In this document: positions 34,718 to 46,861 of the stretch, one piece after another
Position numbering within the stretch: the stretch's first letter is position 1
Layout of the letters: each line of letters begins with the position of its first letter
Assembly (NCBI GenBank): GCA_024500155.1
Contig: CM044874.1
Coordinates: forward strand, 65,458,795 to 65,522,794
DNA length: 64,000 nucleotides
Direction of reading: 5' to 3'
Source of the DNA: Chenopodium formosanum
Lineage: Eukaryota > Streptophyta > Magnoliopsida > Caryophyllales > Amaranthaceae
The notes under the pieces: generated by a model
Database searches by the model: none
Seen by the model: only the letters and a program-made list of their open reading frames with translations
What the model was told of the DNA's origin: nothing
Made by a program: the position numbers and the translations under genes

Positions 34718-36291
34718 ATGGCATATTTTGATGAATCTCAGCAGTTTGATATTGAAGAATTACTAACAGAGGAACTCATGGCAGAACTTTATTTTGAAGA
34801 GGAAGAACAAATTCAAGATGAAGACATAGAGTTTTATGATTCTGATAATGAAAACATGCACAAGAAGAGTCTACAGAAGGGACTCAGGCACCAAATGAGC
34901 AAGCTCAACAAGAGACCATCCATCATGATGAAGATCAACAACAAGGACAGACTCAAGAAGCAACAACAACCAACAGAAAATAACTCACCATGTATCAGAG
35001 AAGAGAGATTGTTGATGCAATGTTGATGATGATGCAAGATGGAGCTTTGCCAAGAGGATACAAAATGCAACTTTCAACAAAATTCAGAGTGCATAAATCA
35101 ACAATCACAAGAATATTCACAGACATAAAAAAACAGATGGCAGAGGGGAATATGATTGATGTCAGGACAAAAAAGTATGGCAAAACAGGTCCAAAACCAA
35201 GAGAATTCACAGATGAATTCTTACAATCAGAGAGGTCATATGCAGCATCACTCAACATTTCACATGTGACTTTGCACTATTTGAAGAAAAAGGGAAGGTT
35301 GAGAACACACACAGCAAGTTGCAAACCAGCACTCTCAGCAGATCACAAGATAGCTAGAATGAAGTAGGTTTTAAGTCACATAAACCCTGTTGAAGGTAAT
35401 TAGGACCCCACTTTTGAAGACATGAGTTACAACATTCACATAGATGAGAAATGGTTCTACTTGAACCCTGATAAAAGGAGGTTTTACCTTCTACCAAGTG
35501 AAGAGGATCCATACATGGCACAACAATCAAGAAGATTCAAGTTAAAGGCAATGTTCATGGCCATTATTGGTAAGCCATTGTATGGCATAAATGGTGAACT
35601 TGTACATGATGGAAAGTATGGGATATTCCCATTCACAGTCCAGGACAGAGAAAAAAAATCAAGCAAGAACAGAGCAGCAGGAACAATGGTGACAAGAGCA
35701 CTTCAGAATGTAAACAGGGAGGTCATTAGGGACATGTTACTCAACAAAGTCATTCCAGCAATCAAGGAAAAATGGCCAGAAAGTCTGCCCAAGAATGCTA
35801 CCATACAATGGGATAATGCAAGGCCACATCAAATACCAAGAGATGAGGAGTTTGTTGCAGCAACAACATCCAATGGGTTTAACATTCAATTTGTGTTCCA
35901 ACCAGCTCAATTACCTGATCTAAATGTGTTGGATTTAGGTCTTTTCAGGTCTATTCAATCATTACAATATCAATCTTTCCCTAAAAATCTTGATGAGCTA
36001 GTTGAGAAGGTGATAGAGTCATACAACACATTCAAGCCTGAAGTCAACAAGTACATATAGGTCACTCTACAGAGATGCATGATCAAAATACTGAAGGCAC
36101 AAGGAGGGAATAGGTACAAAATTCCACACATGAACAAAAAAAACTTGAAAATCTAGGTATTCTGCCAAATCAAGTGTATGTTCAGAAGGAGATAGTGCTA
36201 GAGGCTTTGGAATACTTGAACACAATGTTCATACCAGCACCAGATGAGACTCAAGCAACAACACAGGAAATGGAGGTGGATGCAGATTAGA
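34718..36291 (+). pseudogene. Mariner-like transposase, DD39D, broken
   Basis: The N-terminal acidic ORF (34718-35026) changes frame into a helix-turn-helix region (34990-35367; RVHKSTITRIF). The catalytic domain follows (35422-36060). The triad is visible: D in HIDEKWFYL, D in IQWDNARPH, and D in LNVLDLG exactly 39 residues later, the plant mariner signature. TAG at 35365-35367, TAG at 35401-35403 and TAG at 36058-36060 interrupt the same frame, and another shift occurs near 36150 before a recognisable C-terminus ending about 36290. Autonomous activity is excluded, but all three catalytic aspartates survive. Confidence 0.85.
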
Positions 36292-37255
36292 CAAGGGTAC
36301 TCCTCAAATCAGGACAACAGCATATACTGCCACACATAACCATTTGATGTTAGGTTATTTTTTTCTTTTTGTTGTTATTGTTCATGGCAATCTAAATGAA
36401 TAGGTGGTTAGGTGTATTTTGTGTTTTACAGTGTCAAAAACCACTAAGGCAGTGATGTGAAAGTCCAAGTACTCATGTAATAAGCTTTTTTTAGCCACAT
36501 TTTGAATGGAATGAAAATGGTAATTATCTAAACACAGAAAATCCATCAGAAGTTCATAATTTTGTTGAATACAACAACTCAAACAAGGTTACCTCAACAT
36601 CACTCCCAAAATTGAGAATGATGGAGCTACATACTTGTTCAAATTGAAATTCAATGGAGTCCCTTCATCATTTGGATTACACACTAACAACATACTCATA
36701 ATAAGAAAGGGACTCATCAATCATCACTGAAAAGGCAACACTAAGGGACTCAAATATAGGGTGCTCTCTTTCCCAACATGTCATTGAGAACAGTACATGC
36801 AACAAACTAGCCATAATAGTCTCATCATTTATCAACCATATTCCCATAAAGGCCAACACTACTTAAAACATGGTGTATCAAACAAAAACAAAACAACATG
36901 GTGTATATGTCCATAACCCAGCACACAACAACAACCATCACAGTACCAGCAACCACAACAACAATACATCCAAAAATCAACAACAAAATAGCCAACTAAA
37001 CTCCATCAAGGATGAATCAGTCACCCATCAAAACCAACAACCAGATCCAAGCCCAAAAATAACCACCAACAAAAAATAACTGTAACAATTACATCAAGAA
37101 CCAACAAACGTCAACAATTAACATAGAAATTGAACATGAAATTGGGACTTTATCAACAACAGTATAACCAGCACATAATCAAACACATCCATCAATAAAT
37201 AGGGACTCAAATAAATTAAAGAATAAATTAGGGTTAGGAATCGTTACGAGATCAG
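36292..37255. other. Mariner interior without clear gene
   Basis: AT-rich, with CAA/AAC-rich sequence at 36870-37080 that yields a Q/N-rich frame of low credibility. Probable 3' UTRs of the two convergent genes of the element. Confidence 0.5.
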
Positions 37256-37804
37256 TCACTCAGAGGGTTGAACCCAAGGGTTCATCCGCCTCACGTAGCA
37301 GTGCACAATAGGGACAGAGGAAGAGGCGGGCTCATCTTTTTTGGATGGTGGTTCCTCATCATCAGAAGACAAAACGATGTACTCGGTGTCAGGGAGCCCA
37401 CGCATCCTACGCAAAGCCACACGCGCCGCCTTCCTCGAAGAACGAACCTTGGGTGGTGGTCGTTCCCTCTTAGATCTGGCCTTCGTTGGGGCCACAGCAC
37501 TACCCTCAGCACTCTCAGCAACAAGATCTGGAGGACCCTTAAAGAAATCAAGGGATTTGCGACGGGACTCACCTTGTCCTTCCTCCCTCTTCTGCCTTTC
37601 CTCCTCATCCATGCTTTTCAGCACTTTTCCCAGAGCCTTGTATGTGTATTAGGTACAGTAGGGTCCCGTATCAGTTGACTCATAGAACTCACAAGGGAAG
37701 TTAGATCCAGTCTCGAAGTAGTGGATGAAGTAGTTGATCAGATTCTCCTCCCCTTTGTCGTTGGTTGCCATGTAAGCATCCTTCAATGGATCTAGGTCTG
37801 GCAT
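37256..37804 (-). pseudogene. Second, antisense ORF of the mariner-like element (one stop)
   Basis: The frame opens with ATG at 37804 and runs 182 codons to 37256, with one in-frame TAA at about 37654-37652; an intact downstream part starts with ATG at 37624 (122 residues). The N-terminal part is acidic/aromatic. The C-terminal part is rich in charged residues, with a basic patch (RSKRERPPPKVRSSRKAA) and a DTEYIVLSSDDEEPPS stretch. I do not recognise the family. It converges on the transposase and lies wholly within the element, so it may be an accessory gene or a captured host fragment. Confidence 0.45.
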
Positions 37805-38287
37805 TTTTTTGGAAGGAAAGTAGTGTTTCAGAAAGATCGAAGGATAGAGGAAGAGGGAAATCGAAGAAAAGAGGAGAGAGGTAGTGCAGATCTGGAGAGA
37901 GGAAGTGGGAAAACGAAGAACACAGGAGAGAGAAAACCCCAGATGATGAACTAGGGTTCATCTGGGGAAATATCCAGAAGAAATAGAGAAGCTCAACAAT
38001 CGTCATTAATTGAAGGTGGTTGGGAATGTGAGGAAATTAGAGAGTTGGGGGGGAATTGGGGGTAATAAATGGAGGGAGTCATTAGTTTTATGTAATCTGA
38101 TTAGATTAGGTTAATATGATTAGATTAGAGTAAGGGCAAAGATTAAAAAAAAAGGGAGTTAAGTAAGGGTAAAAAGGTCATTTCATAGCTTTTTCCTTAT
38201 TAAAAATAGGTATAAAACTGAAAGTTGCACATAATAGAAAACATCCCAAAATGGCAAAAGTTGCACATAATATTTAACGGAGGTAGT

Positions 38288-38330
38288 ATAATAATAATAA
38301 TATCATCATAAATAAAATAATTATCATCAA

Positions 38331-38396
<66 letters not shown>
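38288..38396. repeat. AAT microsatellite in the second LTR
   Basis: Counterpart of 25324-25495 with fewer triplets. The mariner element inserted at its left edge. Confidence 0.9.
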
Positions 38397-38397
<1 letters not shown>

Positions 38398-40546
38398 TTC
38401 ATAATCATAAATTATAACGATTATAATCATAATCATGTTCATGTTAATATTAAAGCATAATAATTGCAAGATCCTAGACATGATACTAACAAGATTAATA
38501 ACAAACCCTAGCATGTCACTAAACAATAAAAATCAAATCTTTAACCCTAACATGATACTAACAATCATAAATATTAGAAAGAACATAGGAAACATCGTAG
38601 CAATCATATTTAATATATTTGATATTATAACCTTTTCCCTAAACATGATACTAGGAATATCATAATAACAATATAAACATGATTTCTACATCATAATATC
38701 AATTAATCAATTAAAGTACTTACTTTGATGCTTCGTACCTCTTTCTAAAACCAAAATACACACGTTAGTAACTTCAAGGAAAATAATAAACAAACAATTA
38801 AATTAAATAATTGAAAGAGAGATTTGAACCAAACCCTCTGAAATTAAACCTTTCACGTCTAGGGCGAAGGCAACTTCGAATATGGCTAGGTGTTTCTAGA
38901 TCTTGCGAATGCGGAATTATTTATTTGATAAAAGGCTAGTTTAGAAAAGATAGAGAGAATAATCAAGAAAATCTTGATGAGAGTTGGTGAATTGAAATAA
39001 GAATTAATGAAATCTGGTTATCAAAAACGAAGTTTTGATACGTTATTTATAGAGAAAATCAGCCAAAAAGATAAAATTAACTAAACAGAGTCTGGCGCAT
39101 GCAAAACGAGGTTGGCGCCAGGCGCCAATGGCTAGCACCTGGCGCCAAGCGCCAGGCCTGGTTCCAGGCGCCAATGCCTGGATTTAGGCGCCAAACCCGT
39201 TTTTAACGCGTTTTTGTTTTTGTCATATCTTTTTATCCGCAAGTCCAAATCAGGCATATAATATGTCGTTGGAAAGCTCTTAAAGTCTACTTTCCAACCC
39301 ATTAAGAATCATATTAAAATATTTTGTATATAAAAAAATATGGCCAAAATAGTGGAAGGGTGTCTTTTTTGGATAAAGTTTCATGTCTCATTCATATCTT
39401 TTTCGTTATAACTCGGATTTAATATTATAATATATCATTGGAAAGATAATTTCAAGATCTGGATAAATATTATGAGGCACGAAAATAAAATCTGAATACA
39501 TTCTACATCCTACAAAACAAGGATTCTTAAAAGGAGTAGTTTTATTCAATTTCAAACTCTTTAAAACATAATTATCAATCCTAACTCCATTAGGATTTAA
39601 AAGAACCTTCTAGAGTATTCTAGAAGACTATAATCAATCCTAATAGCTTTCGGAATGATAATTAATAATAGGCCTTCCTCTAGATCATTGGACCGCATAT
39701 AAAAACCAAATTGGGCCCAGTTTAGTATTTTGGCCATAACTTCCTCATTATTCATCGGAATTGGGATTATAATATATCGTTGGAAAGGTCTTTTCAAACC
39801 CCATACAACTATCCCATTATTGGGCCCATATCATGGACCAACCAAACTGGATTGGCTGTTTTCTTAAAATAAGTTTTCAAAAACAGAGAAAAGAGAAATT
39901 AAAACTATCGGCAACACTAGACTTTCCACACTTTCACTTCATTCGATAATGATTCAACGTGAAAGGTACTCATCACCTGGTTTGGTTTTGGGGAGACACA
40001 AATGGGTGTCTACAACTGCCGCTATATTTAAATTTTGGGGATTGTTTGGCGGTTTAATTTGGCGGCCAAATAAATTTTTTTTTAACTTTTTTACATTTCA
40101 CTTATGAGGATTCTAGATAGTACTTAGTTACTCTTCATTTAATTAATCATATATGTAATCCATAAAATTAAGCACTGATGCATGTTTTACAAGTTGTCAT
40201 TTTGAAAGTTAGGACTTGGGACAACTCTTATGTATTGGTTGGGTTGCTAAAACCACTATCTTTATGTTCTTGTAGCATCTTTTGACAAAATCAGTAGCTT
40301 TAATCTCTTGTATTATCGTTAATGATGTATGTCTTTTTAATTATTATGTTGAATATTAATTAATTTATTATATATTATGTGGGTTAAAAGGCTACCCAGC
40401 TAGGTAACCCGTTTAATAAATGGGTTAGGTTTGGGTCAAGGGTTTTCAACCCGTTTAATAAATGGGTTAGGTTTGGGTCAAGGGTTTTTCAACCCGTTTA
40501 ATATTGACACGAACACGAACATGACACGACACGTTTGATAGCCCTA

Positions 40547-42351
40547 GCTTTCAGAAACTTGATTGGCTTTTGTCTTTGTGTTCATGTTTTGGATTTATAA
40601 AAACTCATGCATGAGATGGTGCCAATTCTAATTCTAGGGGAGAGTGACATTACTTGTTAAGGGAGGAAGTACTGGACGAAAGGGGGAAGCGTCCAATTGG
40701 ACCAACGCAACAATAAAATAATAATATCTGCAATTAAAAATAAAGGACAAACAATAAAAAAAAAACTCCCGTTTGGTTGGGAAAACGGGAAGGGAGTGTG
40801 TTTTGGGGGGAAATTTTCTGCCAAAATGTAGCTGAGCTGCTAATGTCACTTGTTCCCAAAATTGAAAAAAAGGAAGAGAGAGAAAGCTAGCTAAAGTTCA
40901 TTGTTTCAGACAAAACTTCAAGAACAAACACCAATAAAGAACGAAATTCCAAACCTCAACTAAATTGATCTAATTTGGGAAACTCGAAAACGACATACCA
41001 AATCTGGTAAGCACACTTTAATTTTTTTTTAGTCTTTTTGTTGTTAAATTAGTCTTTTTGTTAATTTAAGAGTTGTTAATTAATGTATTATACTAAATTT
41101 CTAGGTTTTCTGAGTTGGATTTTCGGGAATTGTTTACTAAACTCGACAATTATCATCAATTTCAGGTACTATATTTTAAAATTAATTAGTGTTTTTGCTA
41201 GGGTTACTATATAGTATTATGTCAATAATTTCTAGGGTTTGTAGATAATAATATCATAATATTTCAATTGTTTCGAGTATGAACCATGAAAATCTGAACT
41301 TAATTCTTTGGGTTTGGGTTGGTTTGGTTTGGTCATTAGTTCATGTGACTAGTAATTAGTTATTAGTTATTAGTTTATGTGACTAGTAATAATTATTAGC
41401 CAAATCTCTGAATCAGACCCTCACACACGGGATACAGCTTTGAATAGGCATAGCATGGAGGTTTTTTCTTCACTAAAATAATCCCCACCCTTGAGCAATT
41501 TGAAAGCTCTATAAATAAATTATTTTTGAACATGAGAAAAACAATTACTACGTACTTTAATGTTAAACTGTCGTCCATGCCAAAAAAAATAAATTATTCA
41601 AGGTAAAAAGAACATTAAGAAGTCCTCTCACAACGGAGGGTACTAAAGCAAAAAAATTAGAAGAAAAACAATTTGGAAAAATTCATGAATGTATGCCAAA
41701 ACCAAAAGTGGGTGAAAAGAGTTTAAAGATGAGAAAAGAGTAAAAGGTTGGTTTAAGCACCATTATGCCTCATATTGTAACCTAACCTTATCATTTTCTT
41801 CTAATCATTACATAAATGGTGTTATCCTCCAAGTTGTTGCCTTGTTTATTCCATATTTACATACATATTAACATATATAATGCACAATTTCTATTGTTGA
41901 GCTTGCTAGCTACTCCGTAGAAGGTAAAAAGAGTAAGAAATTTCGTATTTCAACATCAAAAGAGACACTTCCAACAAATTCTTTTAAATAATTGCTTTCA
42001 TTTGCAAATTACTCCTTCAGGACTTTGAATGCGAATGATTACTAAAAGCCAATCATAAACTATTATTTTTAACAAAGACTATAATTTATCAAACATAGAC
42101 GATATATGTTGGGCTCAATCCTAGCATAGTTCAAGGGTAAGAATTACCCCGCCTTCACATAAATAAAGCATTTAACAATAGTTATTAAAAAAAAATACAA
42201 CCAAACTAAGATTAAATTGTAGGTAAGAATGAAAAGCAGTTAACATGGACCATGCTGATCATAGTACTTGATTCGAACAGGTGACTGAGGCTTTTGGTAA
42301 ATTCTTCAATATAATCTCGATTAACATCTGACATGGATTAAAATTCGGAGT
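40547..42351. other. Unit 2 sequence equivalent to 1-1289 and 8783-9150 (empty pararetrovirus site)
   Basis: Continuous across AGGTAAAAAGAGTAAGAAAT near 41925-41945, where unit 1 carries the viral insertion. No gene; the 73-codon frame of unit 1 is broken here. Confidence 0.75.
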
Positions 42352-43683
42352 TCAGGCTAAGCATATGACCAGTTCCTCCAAAACTAACACATGTCTAAGG
42401 AGAAACTGGGTTATTACTATCTCCTGAACAAATCCATGGGTTATTAACATCAAAGCACTGATGCATGGTTTATCCTTTATGACTTCCTCATCGATGAAGT
42501 CAAACTTCTACAACCACAAGTTAAACAATTATTACAATTGGTAAATTTCAAAATCAACTATGAAAGGAGAAAAAGGATTATTCAGCTTAAAAGAGAGAAA
42601 TTAGAGATTGAACATTACCCACATAAAAATGCCAAACAATGACAAGTGTTGAGAATAAGAAAAGGGTCTAATGAGGTTAATTATTTGCTGAAATGATCTT
42701 CCAAATTTTAAGGCCATACATATTGTCAGAGATGCTTTAACAAGACCATGCATTACAGGGATTGAGTAACAACTTGCTAAATTATCAGAGTATTCAATGT
42801 ACTCCAGATTGGGAGTATTGATCAGCACACAGTCGCTGTTATCTTCCATAAAATCATGACATTTAGGCATCCTTAAAGTCAATCTTCGAAGGGAAGTCGA
42901 CGTGATAGCCGTGATGTTCACATGCCTTTTAAAGGGTTGGAATGTAAGATCTTCAAGTAGAGGGCAACTTGATACTAGCCTCGGCAAAAAGTCATCCTCA
43001 GAAATGAGAGATGCAAACAAGACGAGCTGTTTCAATTTTGGATGACGATAGGAGGGTATGGCGTAAATTTGATCAAAACCAATGTTGACCTCAAGTTTCA
43101 ACACCTCCAACGTTTCACTGGTGAAAATAGCTGGGGGCAGCTGAAAATTACCTGACTCCCCCACCAGTATAGAGAGGTCAAGTTCCCTAAGGCCACAAAA
43201 AGACAATGGATAAGAGATCCACACATTCAATCGTGGAGATTTCAAGTCAGGGAGGCAACCTTGACTACACCCATAGAAACTATCGCAACCAAAAAAGTAC
43301 ACTTTACCAAAGTCCTTGCTGGTAAGTTTAAGCTTAAACTTGGTAAGATGCTGCGATTGGTGTGTCTGGAGTACGGTATCAACAAAGCTCACAAAAGTGG
43401 GGAAACGCTCAATTGCATAGGGATGTTTCAAACAAAGACAGATAGGTGAACCATCAAAATCAAGACTTGTAATCAAAGGGAAAACACGCCTCAATTTCGT
43501 AGACAAGGCACAAGTAGCAGCAGCATCCTTGGTAGGAAGCAAAGAGAGGATCCGAACTAATAATTCATCAGGCAAACTGGAGAGCCTATCTACCAACATT
43601 TGAGTAAAGTTGTGATTTTGAACATCACATACAGTAGCATAATTACTGGTACATGGTTTCAAGCTCCTATCCATACTGACCAT
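42352..43683 (-). CDS. F-box/LRR/FBD protein, copy 2 (in-frame exon fusion)
   Basis: Exon 1 43683-42619 (355 codons) is open: F-box at residues about 31-76, then leucine-rich repeats. The GTAATG donor at 42618 and the TAG acceptor at 42508 define a 111-bp intron. Exon 2 is 42507-42352. Compared with copies 1 and 3, about 390 bp covering the end of the LRR exon, intron 2 and the start of the FBD exon are missing, replaced by about 28 bases of filler. The join keeps frame, so the protein passes into a half FBD (HGFVQEIVITQFLLRHVLVL) and ends at a TGA (CGA to TGA change) about 28 residues before the family C-terminus. Predicted 406 residues. If unspliced, the frame ends at 42601 with 360 residues. 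It is the only copy able to give an F-box plus LRR protein; a role in an SCF ubiquitin ligase is family knowledge. Confidence 0.75.
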
Positions 43684-44126
43684 ACACCTGCATCCATAAT
43701 AAATAAATAGACGATACTATTAAAACCCTGATCAAATAGGATGAATCATGCAAAACCGCTTAGAAAACAAATATCCAGAGCTTGTAAGAAATTTAACAAT
43801 CAATAAAAAGTGGATTATAATATGAAAGCGATAAAAACAAAATAGAATGAATCATGTAAAACGGCTTAAAAAACAAAATCAAAATCAAACAAAAAGTGGA
43901 TTATAATATGAAAGCGATAACTTGAAAGAGCAACTGGGGACGAAACAACCTGGTTCAAAGTTTCAAAGTTCAAATTCACGTAAAAAGTGGAGAACGAGGA
44001 GTGCGCTTCAATGGGCAACCAGAGCAGACTGCTTTGGACCGTTTTAAGATTTTTTTTTATAAAAATACTAAATTTTTAATAAAGTTATGGAATACACGTA
44101 AAAAGTAAAGGAAAAACTATATTTTA
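43684..44126. other. Upstream region of F-box copy 2
   Basis: Same as 10859-11549 but with about 255 bp deleted near 43980. No other gene. Confidence 0.5.
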
Positions 44127-44157
44127 ATGTCATTTTATGTTTTTTTTGTAGGATCTT

Positions 44158-44327
44158 GCTAACGAGCGCCCCGGGGCGTTAGATAAGGATAAGTTATATT
44201 GGTTGAAATGGTATTAAGTTAGGAATTCATGACAAAATCACGCGTCATTCGGTGTAATTAATGTTAATTTTACTCTAATATTTGCAATTTAATTCTCTTA
44301 TCTAACGCCTTGGGGGCGCTCATTAAA
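44158..44327. mobile_element. MITE with palindromic TIRs, unit 2 only
   Basis: Left CTAACGAGCGCCCC...GGGCGTTAGATAAG and right CTTATCTAACGCC...GGGGGCGCTCATTA are inverted copies of about 30 bp. The equivalent part of unit 1 (about 15953-15990) lacks it. About 170 bp, no coding capacity; exact ends uncertain. Confidence 0.65.
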
Positions 44328-45120
44328 GTTTTCTACCCTTATTAATGATAATTTTCACCATTATTTAAGGTTTCACGCATGTTTTTCATAAAAAAAAATC
44401 GATCCGGATAGACTGGTTTTTATAGGGTTTTGGATCGGATCGGACCGAAGACCGAAAAAAATAATTTCAAGACCCTAACCGGTCCATTTTTTTGGTCCGG
44501 AACAATTTATGAACACCCCTAGTTGGAAAAGGAAGAGAGAGAAAAGTAAAAATACAAAAGTGTCCATGTAATGTAAACTTAAACTAAATAATAAGAGTGA
44601 AAAAGTAAGGGTATGTTGGATATTTGCAATGTGAACAGATACAATTTTTGTCTTAAAATGGAAATGGTGCAATATTTGTGAAACTTTCGTAAAAGGCAAG
44701 TGATGAAATTTTAAAAGAACGGAGGAAGTAATAAAAAAAAAAAGTAGTAGTGGGTTGGGTGGGGACCATGAGAGGAGATAGATAAATATTTTAATGTAGT
44801 TTTTTACCAAAAAAAAAAAAAAGTGTAACACTTATTAAAACACGGAGGAAGTATTTATCTATACTTCTATTTTAAAACAAGAAGTTTAAAGGACAAATGT
44901 CCTCTTCCCCCATTTTTTCTTTTACTTTACCCTAAACGATTACAATCCTTTTAAAATATCAATTTTCATATGTATCTTTTGGGTTTCACTACATTTCATT
45001 ATATAAATTTCCGTTTACAAAGAAATTGATAATATTTTACCTTCCCTCTCTTTCACTGATTTTACCCGTCTTCTCTTTCACCCGAGTCTATAATTTATAT
45101 CAATAAATTAAAATTTTTTA
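44328..45120. other. Unit 2 spacer with hAT-like and Stowaway-like remnants
   Basis: Copy of 15990-16837 with the same GGTCCGG words and ACGGAGGAAGTA termini. No gene. Confidence 0.5.
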
Positions 45121-46283
45121 TGGAAATTCTCTTTAATAACACCATACTTTTAACTTTCCTTAATGGTGAATTACAAAAATTCTTAATATCTTTGATAAAC
45201 CTAAAATTTTATATTAAGCTAACCATGACATTAATGATAAACTGTAATTAAATATTTAACTATAGTCAGTTTATTTATTTATTTTGTTATTATTTTTTAC
45301 TTAAAAAAAATTATTTTTTTATAAAAAAAAGTCACCACTTCCCCAACTAATCCGCCACCACTCTTCGCCCCCACCCACGCTGGCGCCAACCCCTCTCTCG
45401 CCAGTGTGCCGGCCTCCCCTCCCGGCCATGAATCGACAACAACCAAATTCGCTACTATGCAACAACATTAATCAACCAAACACCTTCCCCGTCCTCAATT
45501 TCGATCTTCACCATCAATCGTCGACGTCTTTTTCGATCAATTCGCTTCTAATTCGTCCTTATCACTCTTCGTTGAGATTTGATGAGTGATTTCTTTTCCG
45601 TCGACCAAACAAAAAATTGAGATTAGGAAGAGAAAATTTGGGGATTTTTTTAGGGTTAGGGTTAAGGGTGAAAATCGGGAATTGGGGAATCGGGGAAGGG
45701 GAGTCCAGCGGGAGAGGAGTTACAGGTGTGGTTGCGGATTTTAGGGATGGGGGATGAGAGGCTAACGAATTTCGGGGGTGGGGTATTAGTGGCTGGCGGT
45801 TTTCAGAGGTGAGGGATAAGAGGCTGGTGGTTTTAGGGGGTGGGGGGGTGAGCGGCTAGTGGTTTTCGGGGGTGGGGGATGAGCGGCTGGCGATTTTCGG
45901 GGGTGGGGATGGAAGTGTTTCAGGGTTTTCGAGGAAGTGGAGAGATGTGGGATGGTCGCCGGTGTTAAGGGGTTTGGGTCCCGACAAGTCGGCAATGAAG
46001 TGAGGTGGCGCTGGAGAAGGGGAGGGGGTTGGGGTTGGCTGGGGCACTGGTGGGTGGGGTTGGGTTTTTTTTTATTTTATAAAAATAATTTAATTATTTA
46101 AAATAATATTAAAACTAACTATGGTTAATGAATTTAAATTAAAATAAGTATCATCTTTGGTAATAAAAAAAACTTAGGTTTATCAAAGATAATAAGAATG
46201 GTTTCAAAAAAAAAAAATTGATAATAAGAATTTTTGTAATTCTCCACTGAGAAATGTAATAAGTATGATGTTATTGAATTTAG
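45121..46283. mobile_element. MULE-like element with long degenerate TIRs (unit 2 copy)
   Basis: Copy of 16838-18020 with the same GC-rich cargo (45330-46060), including the 36-bp minisatellite (45745-45910). Confidence 0.55.
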
Positions 46284-46733
46284 AGGAGCATTCAAAGGTT
46301 TTTTTTCGATCTATACATTATTTACATTTTGGTTTTTTTTTTTCAAATTCATTTTTAAATTTTTTGTTGTTTTTGAATTCTATTTTTTTAAACAAATTTT
46401 TCTTTTACAATTTGTGTAGGATTTCAATAAAAATCTGTATTTTTTTTTTTCTATTTCAATGTTTAATGATCAATTTTTTTTCTACAATTTTTAATATTTT
46501 GAAATTTTATCAATTATCACCTTTTGAGATCTTGATTTTTATTAAGTTTATAATCCCCACCAATAATCCTTGACTTTCGAACCTCGTTCTTTCTCTCTCC
46601 ATGGCACGAACCTAACTTTTTATTCAAAACCACCATTAACAAAACCCTAAATGGTGCTTTTGTGGTGGGGAAATAGGGTTTGAGGTGTGGGGGAAGAGGA
46701 TGGGTCGATTTAAGGTGGTGAATACCGTCGAGG

Positions 46734-46858
46734 GTGGATGCCCACCTTAGCCATGAACCACCACCCCAAAACCGTGAACCCCCAAAATCGAAACCCCCGA
46801 TTTCGATTTTAGGGGTTTTTAATTTAAGGGGTGGTGGTTTACGACTAAGGTGGGCGGC
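46734..46858. repeat. Imperfect palindrome (foldback), unit 2
   Basis: Copy of 18418-18541. The solo LTR inserted at its right foot. Confidence 0.7.
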
Positions 46859-46861
46859 TGC

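Larger units (their letters stand above)
34070..38286 (+). mobile_element. Plant mariner-like element (Tc1/mariner, DD39D)
   Basis: Inserted in the AAT-rich part of the LTR. The right end, read inwards, is CTACCTCCGTTAAATATTAT with TA outside, the Stowaway/mariner terminus. Its inverse shares ATTATGTGCAACTTT with the left end at about 34091, but the outermost 15 bases of the left TIR are not recognisable. Length is about 4.2 kb. It contains a decayed transposase and an antisense second ORF. Confidence 0.8.
24777..40014 (-). mobile_element. Tat/Ogre-like LTR retrotransposon, non-autonomous (gag only)
   Basis: LTRs at 24777-27147 and 33527-40014 (the latter enlarged by a mariner insertion). 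On the minus strand the order is LTR, primer site, gag (31879-30761), a long untranslated part with tandem repeats, polypurine tract (27165-27148), LTR. Flanking GCTGC (24772-24776) and ACTGC (40015-40019) fit a 5-bp duplication with one change, and the unit 2/3 boundary shows the empty site near 59208. No protease, RT or integrase is seen on either strand. Zinc-finger type and tandem repeats in the 3' UTR suggest Tat/Ogre. Confidence 0.85.
33527..40014 (-). repeat. LTR (5' LTR in element orientation) carrying a mariner insertion
   Basis: Same LTR as 24777-27147 but 6.5 kb long, because a mariner-like element occupies about 34070-38286. Contains an AAT array (38288-38396) and a GGCGCC cluster (39091-39195). 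Confidence 0.88.
24414..40546. mobile_element. hAT-like element, split by the large LTR retrotransposon
   Basis: The TIR TAGGGCTATCAAA at 24414 matches the inverse of its partner ending at 40546. Flanks are GCTTCCAG (24406-24413) and GCTTTCAG (40547-40554), an 8-bp hAT-type duplication with one mismatch. Its own sequence is only 24414-24776 plus 40015-40546 (about 895 bp), rich in ACCCGTTTAA words, with a 42-bp tandem duplication near 40411-40495. No transposase. Confidence 0.85.
1..40700. repeat. Tandem segmental duplication, unit 1
   Basis: The sequence from position 1 recurs at 40701 and again at 59905 with small differences only, so the window is a tandem array of one large unit. Unit 1 is 40.7 kb long because it holds a 7.5-kb pararetroviral insert (1290-8782), a 4.4-kb MULE (11560-15929) and a 15.2-kb LTR retrotransposon (24777-40014). 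Subtracting these leaves about 13.6 kb. That matches unit 2 minus its own MULE (about 14.8 kb) once a 1.1-kb deletion in unit 1 near 20118 is counted. The phase of the unit is arbitrary because the window starts inside it. Confidence 0.9.

Noticed and set aside
37268..37678. Plus-strand ORFs of 103-136 residues in the mariner element
   Set aside because: Mirror frames of the antisense ORF, which has the better composition.
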